A DNA stretch of 32,643 nucleotides from Actinomyces sp. GTDB lineage: Bacteria; Actinomycetota; Actinomycetes; Actinomycetales; Actinomycetaceae. The first letter of the stretch is position 1; the number at the start of each line of letters is the position of its first letter. The translations under genes were made by a program, and so were the position numbers. The notes beneath the pieces are model-generated. The model did not search any database and was not told where the DNA came from. It saw only the letters and a list, made by a program, of their open reading frames with translations. The DNA lies in NCBI GenBank assembly GCA_012837655.1, contig DUQT01000239.1:1-32643 (forward strand), in the 5' to 3' direction. This document shows, in pieces, positions 17,491 to 28,498 of this stretch.

Positions 17491-19122
17491 ATGGCTGAAC
17501 TTTCTATCCGGCCCGAACAGATCCGGGCGGCTCTGGACAGCTTCGTAGAATCCTACGAGCCGTCAGAATCCGCCTCGGAGGAAATCGGCCGCGTCACACA
17601 AGCCGCTGACGGTATTGCACACGTCGAAGGCTTGCCGGGCGTAATGGCCAATGAGCTCCTCCGATTTGAAGATGGCACGCTCGGGCTTGCATTGAACCTC
17701 GACATCCGCGACATCGGTGTCATCGTCCTCGGTGACTTCACAGACATCGAAGAAGGCCAGGAAGTCCGCCGCACCGGCGACGTCCTATCAGTCCCCGTAG
17801 GTGACGGATACCTGGGCCGCGTCGTTGACCCAATGGGTAAGCCAGTTGATGGCCTAGGCGAAATCACCAACCTTGACGGCCAGCGTGCGCTGGAGCTGCA
17901 GGCTCCCGGCGTGATGATGCGTAAGTCGGTTCACGAACCGCTTGAGACCGGCCTGAAGGCAATCGACTCGATGATTCCGATTGGCCGCGGTCAGCGTCAA
18001 CTGATCATTGGTGACCGTCAGACCGGTAAGACTCAGATCGCGCTGGACGCAATCATGAACCAGCGTGCGAACTGGGAAAGCGGTGACCCAAACAAGCAGG
18101 TGCGCTGCGTTTACGTAGCTGTTGGCCAGAAGGGCTCAACCATTGCGGCTGTTCGTAGCGCTTTGGAAGAGGCCGGAGCGATGGAGTACACGACCATCAT
18201 CGCAACCCCGGCATCTGACCCGGCAGGCTACAAGTACCTGGCCCCGTACACCGGCTCGGCAATCGGCCAGCACTGGATGTACCAGGGCAAGCACGTCCTC
18301 ATCGTATTTGACGACCTGTCGAAGCAGGCGGAAGCATACCGCGCGGTATCGCTCCTTCTCCGTCGTCCGCCGGGCCGTGAAGCATACCCCGGTGACGTCT
18401 TCTACCTGCACTCGCGCCTCCTAGAGCGTTGCGCGAAGCTATCCGATGAACTCGGTGGCGGTTCAATGACCGGCCTCCCGATCATCGAAACGAAGGCGAA
18501 CGACGTTTCCGCATACATTCCGACAAACGTCATTTCGATTACGGACGGTCAGATCTTCCTTCAGTCCGACCTGTTCAACTCCGGGCAGCGCCCCGCAGTT
18601 GACGTGGGTATCTCCGTGTCCCGTGTTGGTGGCGACGCGCAGATTAAGGCGATGAAGAAGGTCTCCGGTACTTTGAAGATCACGCTTGCGCAGTACCGCT
18701 CAATGGCTGCGTTCGCGATGTTCGCATCTGACCTTGACTCGGCCACGAAGGCTCAGCTGACTCGCGGTGAGCGCCTCATGGAGCTTCTCAAGCAGCCGCA
18801 GGCGAACCCGTACCCGATTGAAGACCAGGTTGCCTCCATCTGGATGGGCACGAACGGTTACCTGGACGACATTCCGGTTGAGGACGTTGCCCGCTTTGAG
18901 CACGGAATGCTCGAATACTTGCGCAACCGCAGCGACGTGCTTCAGAAGATCAAGGAAACTGGTCAGCTAAGCGACGACGTCGTTGAAGGCCTCAAGAAGG
19001 GCGTAGGGGACTACCTCGAATCCTTCATGTCTTCTGAGGGCCTGAAGCCGGACGCTGACGTGGACGGCGAAGTCGAAGCAGAGCACACGCAAGAGCAGAT
19101 CGTTCGCGGCAAGAAGGCCTGA
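17491..19122 (+). CDS. atpA: F1Fo ATP synthase subunit alpha
   Basis: [26 protein letters not shown]-like region, [14 protein letters not shown]. Confidence 0.97.
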   Translation: MAELSIRPEQIRAALDSFVESYEPSESASEEIGRVTQAADGIAHVEGLPGVMANELLRFEDGTLGLALNLDIRDIGVIVLGDFTDIEEGQEVRRTGDVLSVPVGDGYLGRVVDPMGKPVDGLGEITNLDGQRALELQAPGVMMRKSVHEPLETGLKAIDSMIPIGRGQRQLIIGDRQTGKTQIALDAIMNQRANWESGDPNKQVRCVYVAVGQKGSTIAAVRSALEEAGAMEYTTIIATPASDPAGYKYLAPYTGSAIGQHWMYQGKHVLIVFDDLSKQAEAYRAVSLLLRRPPGREAYPGDVFYLHSRLLERCAKLSDELGGGSMTGLPIIETKANDVSAYIPTNVISITDGQIFLQSDLFNSGQRPAVDVGISVSRVGGDAQIKAMKKVSGTLKITLAQYRSMAAFAMFASDLDSATKAQLTRGERLMELLKQPQANPYPIEDQVASIWMGTNGYLDDIPVEDVARFEHGMLEYLRNRSDVLQKIKETGQLSDDVVEGLKKGVGDYLESFMSSEGLKPDADVDGEVEAEHTQEQIVRGKKA

Positions 19123-19125
19123 TCC

Positions 19126-21524
<2,399 letters not shown>

Positions 21525-21529
21525 CGACT

Positions 21530-21805
21530 ATGGCGACGAAAACTGGAATGCTCCAAGTCGAGGTGGTGACAAGAACCGAGCGGCTCTGGCACGGTCTGGC
21601 GTCCTCGGTGATTGTCCCGTCGGTCGAAGGCGATCTAGGCGTCCTAATTGGTCGCGCCCCGTTGCTCGCTGTACTGCGTCCGGGCTCGGTTAGAATTGAT
21701 TCCGAGAACGAAGGCCGCGTACAGGTTGAAGTATCCGGTGGATTCGCCTCCGTCGACTCCGACTTCGTAACTATAGTGGCAGAAGAAGGAAACTTCGCTA
21801 AGTAG
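21530..21805 (+). CDS. atpC: F1Fo ATP synthase subunit epsilon
   Basis: MLQVEVVTRTERLWHGLASSVIVPSVEGDLGVLIGRAPLLAVLRPGSVRI...GGFASVDSDFVTIVAEE. Confidence 0.94.
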   Translation: MATKTGMLQVEVVTRTERLWHGLASSVIVPSVEGDLGVLIGRAPLLAVLRPGSVRIDSENEGRVQVEVSGGFASVDSDFVTIVAEEGNFAK

Positions 21806-21833
21806 TTGAAACTATGGAAGAAGGAGGGCAAAA

Positions 21834-22244
21834 ATGAGCGTCTTAGGTACGTTTATGCTTGTCCTCCTTCTTCTGTTGTTGGCAGTGGGCCTTATCGCCG
21901 TGCTGTTCCTACTGTTCCGCGTGCGCACGATTGGCCGCATTGTTGGAACGTTTGAATGTTGGACGCGTCCAGACACGTCTTCCGGTTGGGTAGCGGGCAT
22001 GGCGCGATTCGGCGCCCACGAACTCCAGTGGTTCCGCTTGGTCGGCTTTTACATTGGCCCGCAGCTTCGAATGCCGCGTGAAGGCCTGAAGGTTTCCACC
22101 CCGATTTCACGCCAGGAGGGCGTAGTTGAGGTGGTCGTCTCCAGTAAGGACTTCCAGCAGTACCTGGCTATGCGCGCAGAGTGGTACAACGGGCTGGTCT
22201 CCTGGGTCGAATCCGGACCGCCAAAACCACGAGAGGAGTATTAG
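21834..22244 (+). CDS. DUF2550 family membrane protein
   Basis: N-terminal TM, then FRVRTIGRIVGTFECWTRPDTSSGWVAGMARFGAHELQWFRLVGF; located between atpC and nucS as in other actinobacteria. Confidence 0.85.
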   Translation: MSVLGTFMLVLLLLLLAVGLIAVLFLLFRVRTIGRIVGTFECWTRPDTSSGWVAGMARFGAHELQWFRLVGFYIGPQLRMPREGLKVSTPISRQEGVVEVVVSSKDFQQYLAMRAEWYNGLVSWVESGPPKPREEY

Positions 22245-22263
22245 AGGCTCTGGACAACTTTGT

Positions 22264-22293
22264 GGCGCACCGTCGGGTGCGCCTTTTGTTTTG
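22264..22293 (+). terminator. Rho-independent terminator of the atp/DUF2550 operon
   Basis: GGCGCACC-GTCG-GGTGCGCC then TTTTGTTTTG. Confidence 0.9.
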
Positions 22294-22313
22294 GGTTTGT
22301 TAGGGTAATCCGT

Positions 22314-23009
22314 GTGCGTATTGTGATTGCAGAATGCTCAGTGGATTATTCCGGCCGCTTAGATGCCCATTTGCCGAAGGCGAAGCGCGTCCTCATGCTG
22401 AAAGGTGACGGCTCTGTCCTGATCCATTCCGATGGGGGTTCCTACAAGCCCTTAAACTGGATGACCGCGCCTTGCACAATGCATGAAGAAGAACCGTCCG
22501 AGGACGAGGCTGACAACGGCGTGAAGAAGGTCTGGCGTATTGAGGCGAGCAAGACCGATGACACTCTGGTGATCCGGCTGGGCGAGGTCTTTTTGGATCA
22601 TGAGGAAAGTCTGGGGATCGATCCGGGCCTAACGAAGGACGGTGTGGAAGCACACCTGCAGGAGCTCCTGGCTGACCAGGTCGAGATCCTGGGCGATGGT
22701 TGGAGGACCGTTCGCAGGGAATACCCAACCGCAATCGGGCCTGTTGACCTGATGGTTCGCACCGATGAGAACGAGCCCGTCGCAGTTGAGATCAAACGCC
22801 GCGGTGGGATCGATGGGGTAGAGCAGCTAACCAGGTATCTGGAACTGCTTGGACGCGATCCGCTACTAGAAGGAATCACAGGAATCTTTGCGGCCCAGGA
22901 AATCACTCGCCAGGCACGAACACTGGCAGAGGACCGAGGGATCCGCTGTGTGATCCTGGACTACGACGCGATGCGTGGAATGGATGACGTTGAATCTCGG
23001 TTGTTCTAA
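22314..23009 (+). CDS. nucS: EndoMS/NucS mismatch-specific endonuclease
   Basis: [50 protein letters not shown]...[38 protein letters not shown]; start trimmed to GTG 22314. Confidence 0.95.
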   Translation: MRIVIAECSVDYSGRLDAHLPKAKRVLMLKGDGSVLIHSDGGSYKPLNWMTAPCTMHEEEPSEDEADNGVKKVWRIEASKTDDTLVIRLGEVFLDHEESLGIDPGLTKDGVEAHLQELLADQVEILGDGWRTVRREYPTAIGPVDLMVRTDENEPVAVEIKRRGGIDGVEQLTRYLELLGRDPLLEGITGIFAAQEITRQARTLAEDRGIRCVILDYDAMRGMDDVESRLF

Positions 23010-23124
23010 CGCCTAGGTAAAATTTCTTGAGGTGTGAATGATTGAAACTGATCGAATCCGGTGACAATCGTTACAACTCACTCGCAGAGGTTTATAAAGC
23101 GTAAAGTTGTAGGACAATAGAGGC

Positions 23125-24321
23125 ATGAACACACCAATTGTTCTTCGTGGAAAACTTGTAACAGATACTGAAATCATTGACGACGGTGCGGTCGTATTTG
23201 ACGAGGAAGTCAAGAAATCTGGTCGCGCATCTGAGGTCCTAACTGAAGCTGAAGCAGCGCAGGCTAAGACTGTTGAGGGCTACATCCTTCCCGGTCTGGT
23301 TGACGTTCACTGCCACGGTGGTGGTGGGGAGTCCTTCCCGAACTCTGAAACTACCGACCAGGCGCGCGTTGCTATCATGGAACACCGCAAGCACGGCACC
23401 ACTACGCTGGTTGCTTCCGGTGTGACGGCGTCAGCGGATGTCCTGCGAGAGCGTGCAAAGACGCTGACGGAGCTTTGTAAGGAAGGCGAGCTCGCCGGCA
23501 TTCACTTCGAGGGCCCATTCGTGTCCGTGGAGCGTCGCGGCGCTCAGGACGCAACCTACATCATCGATCCCGATCCGGCACTTACCCAGGAGCTCATCGA
23601 CCTGTGCGAAGGCTACTGCGTAACCATGACGCTCGCTCCCGAAAAGGACAGGGCGTACGGCGAGGGTTCTGTTGCAGAGGTGCTTATCGAGGGCGGTGCT
23701 TTGCCGTCTTGGGGTCACACTGACTCTAGCCCTGAGCACGTCCGTGAGGCCTTGAAGTACTCGCGTAAGAAGCTGGAGCAGATTGCTCCGAGGTCGCCTA
23801 AGGCAACTGCAACCCACTTGTTCAACGGCATGCGTCCGATTCACCATCGCGACCCGGGCCCGGTCCCTGAGTTCGTGGCAGACGCAGCCCAGGATGGCGC
23901 AATCCTCGAGTTGATTGCTGATGGAATTCACGTCGCCCCAGACATGGTGCGTGCCGTGTACGAAACCATTGGTCGCGACGCCCTCGTGTTCGTAACGGAC
24001 GCTATGGCAGCCGCGGGAATGCCCGATGGTTCATACCAGCTTGGCCCCCAGGCAGTGACCGTTAAGGACGGCGTAGCTCGCCTGACAAACGGCAACTCGA
24101 TTGCGGGCGGAACGTCACACCTGCTGGACCAGGTTCGGCTACTCGTAAACGGAGGATACGTCCCGCTCGTAGATGCTGTTTACATGGCTACCAAGCAGGG
24201 AGCTGACATCCTCGGCGACACAACCGTTGGACACCTGCGTCCCGGCGCAAAGGGAGACGTCCTAGTCACAGACAAGGAACTGAACCCGGAGGCCGTTTAC
24301 CGCCGCGGTGAGCTCGTCTAA
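23125..24321 (+). CDS. nagA: N-acetylglucosamine-6-phosphate deacetylase
   Basis: GLVDVHCHGGGG, GIHFEGPFVSVERRGAQ, ATHLFNGMRPIHHRDPG, LVFVTDAMAAAGMPDG. Confidence 0.94.
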   Translation: MNTPIVLRGKLVTDTEIIDDGAVVFDEEVKKSGRASEVLTEAEAAQAKTVEGYILPGLVDVHCHGGGGESFPNSETTDQARVAIMEHRKHGTTTLVASGVTASADVLRERAKTLTELCKEGELAGIHFEGPFVSVERRGAQDATYIIDPDPALTQELIDLCEGYCVTMTLAPEKDRAYGEGSVAEVLIEGGALPSWGHTDSSPEHVREALKYSRKKLEQIAPRSPKATATHLFNGMRPIHHRDPGPVPEFVADAAQDGAILELIADGIHVAPDMVRAVYETIGRDALVFVTDAMAAAGMPDGSYQLGPQAVTVKDGVARLTNGNSIAGGTSHLLDQVRLLVNGGYVPLVDAVYMATKQGADILGDTTVGHLRPGAKGDVLVTDKELNPEAVYRRGELV

Positions 24322-24375
24322 TCCACAGACAAACGCGTGCTAAGCGGCACGGAAAAATCGTCTTATACCAACCAC

Positions 24376-24445
24376 GCAGACGGGTTGTCGAGCACAAATG
24401 CACAAGACAAGTTGTATGCATAAAACCGCTAGACAACCCGTCTGC
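24376..24445. repeat. Perfect 14-bp inverted repeat closing a 70-nt structured element
   Basis: GCAGACGGGTTGTC (24376-24389) / GACAACCCGTCTGC (24432-24445); inner pairs AGC/GCT and ATGCA/TGCAT. Confidence 0.75.
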
Positions 24446-24463
24446 AAAAACTCCCTATACAGA

Positions 24464-24500
24464 TTGAGGTACGCCCTGACTTTTGGTCAGGGCGTATACT
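24464..24500 (+). promoter_or_regulatory. Promoter-like TTGAGG-N25-TATACT with an 11-bp inverted repeat filling the spacer
   Basis: TACGCCCTGAC-TTTTG-GTCAGGGCGTA at 24470-24496; TATACT at 24495-24500. Confidence 0.5.
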
Positions 24501-24544
24501 CGTTCAAAGTTGGCTTTTGCTGTTTTGAGTTTTAGGAGTTGAAG

Positions 24545-24847
24545 GTGGCTCGCCGCTCGCGTAAGCGCCCGTACAATCAGCCGCACCGGCCTTTGAATAT
24601 GGATCGTTTGGCGTCCATGCCGCGTTCAACTGACCGCGGAGGCGAAACCTTCAGCGTGCAACGCCTCTCCAGCGCTTCCAAGCAGTACACGTGCCCGGGT
24701 TGTCACCGCCCAATCAACGTTGGATCACCGCACGTAGTGGTGTGGCGTGAAGAGGGCCGATTCGGCCTCGATCACGGTGTCGATTCGCGTCGCCACTGGC
24801 ATCCGCACTGCTGGGACAGCGGCATCGGAAATACCGCCTACTTCTAG
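24545..24847 (+). CDS. Small conserved protein with basic N-terminus and CxxC...HxHxxC zinc-binding-like motif
   Basis: MARRSRKRPYNQPHRPL...YTCPGCHRPINVGSPHVVVWREEGRFGLDHGVDSRRHWHPHCW; AGGAG SD before GTG 24545. Confidence 0.75.
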   Translation: MARRSRKRPYNQPHRPLNMDRLASMPRSTDRGGETFSVQRLSSASKQYTCPGCHRPINVGSPHVVVWREEGRFGLDHGVDSRRHWHPHCWDSGIGNTAYF

Positions 24848-24869
24848 GCGACACTTTTCGGGCGCGACT

Positions 24870-26201
24870 CTACTTTTCTTCGCTGTCGCCTTCGGCAGCC
24901 TTTTGTGTTTCATCGAAGAGGGCGGGGTTGTTCGCCTCTTCTTTCTTGGGCTCAAGCGGTTCCAGTCCGGAGATGCTCCGGGCGGTCGGGGAGCCGAGTA
25001 GGCCGCGCATTTCGTCCAGGTAGGAAGCGATGGATTCGCGCTGGCGTTCGAGCTTCTCAACGGTCCGCTGCGCGGTCGCGCGCTCGTTGAGCGCCTCTTG
25101 GCGGGCGGCTTCGCGTAGCTGCTCGGCTTCGGCCTCCGCGGCAGCAAGCATGGCTTCTGCGTTGCGGCGGGCGTCCTCTTGACGGCGGCGAACCACAGCG
25201 TCGGTGTCGGTGAGCAGGCGCTCAGCGCGCTGCAGGGTTTCAGATAGGTGCTTCTCGGCCTCGGAAACCTGTGCGCGGGCGGCGGCAATCATGCCGGAGG
25301 TCTCTTCACGAGCCTGCTCGTGAGCCTTCGCGTCGGCTTCACGCGCCTGGGCACGCATGTCAGCGATTTCTTGCTCAGCTTCCTGGCGTTCACGGGTGCT
25401 GGCCGCGCGGGCCTCATCGGCCTGCTGGCGAGCGTCGCGAAGTAGGCTCTCTGCTTCAGCACGCGCAGATGCCAGGGCCTTTTCAGCGGAGGCGCGAGCA
25501 CTCTCAATGGTCTGCTTCGCCTCAGCATTGGCGGCCTCGCGGACAGCCTGGGAATCAGCGTTAGCGTCGGAACGCAACTGCGTGGATTCCTGTTCGGCCT
25601 GGACGCGCATTTCTACGACGTCCTTCTCGGTGCGGGCGCGTAGAACTTCAACTTCGCGCTCAACGGAGGCGCGTGCGTCGTTTACGTACGTGTTGGTCTC
25701 AGCGCGGGCGGACTGTGCGTCACGCTCGGCGGATGCAACCATTTCGTCTGCACGGTGCTGCGCGTTAGTGAGTACGGTTTCAGCTTCGGTGTGTGCACGC
25801 GAGGTGCGCTCATCAGCTTCACGGCGGGCTTCAGCGAGTAGGGCTTCCGCCTCGGCCTCAGCACGCTGGGTCAAGCGCTGCGTCTGAGTGCGAGTCCGCT
25901 CCAACAGGGCATCGGCCTCGGCACGCGACTTCGTGGTCACGGCAGTTGCCTGCTCCTCGGCGGAACGCAGGAGCTGCTCAACACGGGCGCCAATGCCGGT
26001 GAAGGACGCGCGTTCCTGCTCTTCTAGTCGCGATCGGTAGTCTTCCAGGTCTGCTTCAAGTCCGCGCGCACGATCTTCTGCGACCTCGGCCCGCCTGCGC
26101 GCCTCTGATAGGGCGGTCATTAGGGTCTGAAGTTGCTCGTCGACCTGGACTCGGTCGTACCCGCGCATGACGACCGGGAAGTCTGTTTGCTCTTCGCTCA
26201 C
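24870..26201 (-). CDS. DivIVA-domain long coiled-coil protein (Scy/FilP-like)
   Basis: N-terminal FPVVMRGYDRVQVDEQLQTL (DivIVA-type) followed by about 370 aa of Ala/Glu/Arg-rich heptads; GTG start with AAGGAG SD. Confidence 0.8.
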   Translation of the reverse strand: MSEEQTDFPVVMRGYDRVQVDEQLQTLMTALSEARRRAEVAEDRARGLEADLEDYRSRLEEQERASFTGIGARVEQLLRSAEEQATAVTTKSRAEADALLERTRTQTQRLTQRAEAEAEALLAEARREADERTSRAHTEAETVLTNAQHRADEMVASAERDAQSARAETNTYVNDARASVEREVEVLRARTEKDVVEMRVQAEQESTQLRSDANADSQAVREAANAEAKQTIESARASAEKALASARAEAESLLRDARQQADEARAASTRERQEAEQEIADMRAQAREADAKAHEQAREETSGMIAAARAQVSEAEKHLSETLQRAERLLTDTDAVVRRRQEDARRNAEAMLAAAEAEAEQLREAARQEALNERATAQRTVEKLERQRESIASYLDEMRGLLGSPTARSISGLEPLEPKKEEANNPALFDETQKAAEGDSEEK

Positions 26202-26418
26202 CGATTGCTCCTTTGTGGATAAAGTGCACTAAATCTACACGCTATTGCCTAGTGTAAACAACCGCGCGGCTTAGCGTGAAAAACTACGGATTTTAGACCC
26301 CTCAACACTATCGAAAAGGTGTCATTAGTCGCTACTACCGTTCAATTGTGGTCTAATAGCACGTTTGCGCCTAACCTTTACATATATTCAAATTTTTGTA
26401 TACGTACAGGGGTATCCG

Positions 26419-27330
26419 TTGAAAACAGCTTGGAAACGTCAAGGTGTGGCCACCGTTTTGGCTGTGCTGGGGCTAGTTATGGTTGTTGTCGGCGTGCTCT
26501 TCTCAACTGTTTTCCGTCCTGATACGACGGTTAACGCGTCTTCGGAGGCTCCGACAACCGCCTATTTTGTCACCCACGAGGGCGTCCTAAACCTTGTGAA
26601 TGAAGAAGTCACCGTCACCGCCAGCGCACCCAATGATCAGGAAGTCACCGTCGTACTCGGCCGGGGCGCCGACGTGCAGGCCTGGCTCCACGGGGTTTCC
26701 TATACCGAAATCAGCGGCCTTTCCAGTTGGGACACCTTGAAAACAAATGTTGTCGAGGGCGAGGACGATGCTAGCGTTGACGGAAATCTAGCTGACTCGG
26801 ATATGTGGCTGGAGGTTAAGACGGGTAAGGGTGAGGTCGATTGGACGCTTCAAAACCCCGACTCTAACCTGGTCCTACTGGCGGCCACGGACGGTAGCGC
26901 CGCAGCGCCGAGCATTACTTTGACGTGGGAACGCAGTAACCCAATTGCATGGATCATAGTGCTGATCGTAATTGGAGCGATCCTAGTGATTCTTGGAATC
27001 ACCCTGTTCGTTTACCACTCGCGTCGCAGTGACGATGAGGACAAGCCGGAAGAAATCGAGAAGCGCAGGCAGGCAGAGTTTGAGCGTCAGCGTCGCACCG
27101 ATGCTCCAGTTCGGCGCACCATTGAGACCACGGTCGGCGGTAAGACCCACGTACTGCCCTCGCGCGCAGCCATCCGAGAGGCACGTGAGCGCGGTGAATC
27201 GACCGTTACAGTGGATGGCCAAAACTTCGAAACGGGGCTGATACCCATCGTGAAGAAGGTCCGTGAGGTTGAAGAAGAGGACCTAGGCTCGCCCTCGAAA
27301 ACTGAAAATACTGACAATTCAAAGAAGTAG
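26419..27330 (+). CDS. Membrane protein with two TM segments, extracytoplasmic domain and basic cytoplasmic tail
   Basis: TM1 VATVLAVLGLVMVVVGVLFSTVF, TM2 IAWIIVLIVIGAILVILGITLFVY; start chosen at TTG 26419 (ORF track 26365). Confidence 0.7.
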   Translation: MKTAWKRQGVATVLAVLGLVMVVVGVLFSTVFRPDTTVNASSEAPTTAYFVTHEGVLNLVNEEVTVTASAPNDQEVTVVLGRGADVQAWLHGVSYTEISGLSSWDTLKTNVVEGEDDASVDGNLADSDMWLEVKTGKGEVDWTLQNPDSNLVLLAATDGSAAAPSITLTWERSNPIAWIIVLIVIGAILVILGITLFVYHSRRSDDEDKPEEIEKRRQAEFERQRRTDAPVRRTIETTVGGKTHVLPSRAAIREARERGESTVTVDGQNFETGLIPIVKKVREVEEEDLGSPSKTENTDNSKK

Positions 27331-27341
27331 GGGAACGACTT

Positions 27342-28337
27342 ATGAAACGCACGCGTGTAGCACTTGTCGCTCTTGCGTTGGCGCTGACTGGGACCGGTTT
27401 GGCTGGATGCGCCGACGAGGTGCCGGAGGTCCCCGAACCTGTTGAGGGGCCTTCAGAGGTGGAGAGCCCGAACTTGGATTCTGAGCAGGTGCAGACTGTC
27501 CTCGAGGACGTAATGGCCGTCGTTAAGGAGGCCGACGAGGCGAAGGATCCGAAACTTCTTGAGCCGCGCGTGAAGGCACCTGCGTCGACGCTTAGGGCTG
27601 GTTTTTACAAGCTTGCTGCTGCTCGTGGAACTGACATGAGCGGTATTAATCTGGATACGAAGAGCGCCACGGTTACGAAGACTGATGAGTGGCCGCGCGC
27701 GATCGTTGTGCCGACACAGGCTGCTGAAGGCGAACTGCCGGCATTAGTTTTCATCACGCAAGATTCAGCGCGTGATGATTACAAGATGCAGAACTGGGTG
27801 CGCATGTTCCCCGGACAGACCGTGCAAACCGCCGCGGTGTCGGAGGGCACTCCCGTCGTACCGAACGATTCGGAGGCGTTCCTACTTTCTCCGACGCAAG
27901 CCATGACCGCGTGGGCGCAGCGCCTTGATGGTGGTGAAGAGAACGCGGACTTGCTCGCGGAGGACGATTTCACCACCTACTACCAGAATGAACGCAAGAA
28001 GCTCAGTGACGCCCTGGGGGAGAGCGGCACGGTCACGTTCAAGGCCACGGCCGCTGAGTCACCGCTGACTGCGGTTGAGCTCGTGGATGGCAGCGCACTG
28101 GTTGCTGGGCACATCACCTACACCGTCACGTATGAGCGTTCAGATGAGCGCGCCAACATCACCATTGGCGGATCCGCAGGCGAACTAATGGACGACCCGA
28201 CCGTGCACGAGGAACCTGTTCAAGTCACCTACCTGACCACGGTCGTACTGTCCATCCCTGAAAAGGGCTCCGACGCGAAGATCCAAGCCGTTGGTGCGGA
28301 ACGCGTAATCCAGTCTGTTAAGCGACTCGAAGAGTAG
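27342..28337 (+). CDS. Putative lipoprotein
   Basis: Signal peptide MKRTRVALVALALALTGTGLAGC with lipobox LAGC. Confidence 0.8.
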   Translation: MKRTRVALVALALALTGTGLAGCADEVPEVPEPVEGPSEVESPNLDSEQVQTVLEDVMAVVKEADEAKDPKLLEPRVKAPASTLRAGFYKLAAARGTDMSGINLDTKSATVTKTDEWPRAIVVPTQAAEGELPALVFITQDSARDDYKMQNWVRMFPGQTVQTAAVSEGTPVVPNDSEAFLLSPTQAMTAWAQRLDGGEENADLLAEDDFTTYYQNERKKLSDALGESGTVTFKATAAESPLTAVELVDGSALVAGHITYTVTYERSDERANITIGGSAGELMDDPTVHEEPVQVTYLTTVVLSIPEKGSDAKIQAVGAERVIQSVKRLEE

Positions 28338-28353
28338 CATCAGCGCGGCAAGA

Positions 28354-28418
28354 GGCCGACGCTCTGGTCGGTGGTGTGCCGCTCCTGCTAGCGGTCGTCG
28401 CTCCGGCCGGCGGTGCGC
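28354..28418. repeat. Degenerate direct repeat with 39-bp period
   Basis: ggccgacgctctggtcggtggtgtgc (28354) vs ggtcgtcgctccggccggcggtgcgc (28393), 20 of 26 identical. Confidence 0.5.
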
Positions 28419-28498
28419 AGGGAACGCCCTCATCGTTTAAACAATCAGATAAATCCCCGAATTTTTCACAGGTAAACCTTTTGAAAGAGGAATCAATA

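Noticed and set aside
24376-24445. MITE or small insertion sequence with 14-bp terminal inverted repeats
   Set aside because: No target-site duplication (ACCAC vs AAAAA flanks) and nested complementary structure fits a folded element better; genome copy number unknown.
25357-25887. 176-aa Ser/Arg/Ala-rich ORF on the + strand
   Set aside because: Antisense shadow of the Ala/Glu/Arg coiled-coil gene.
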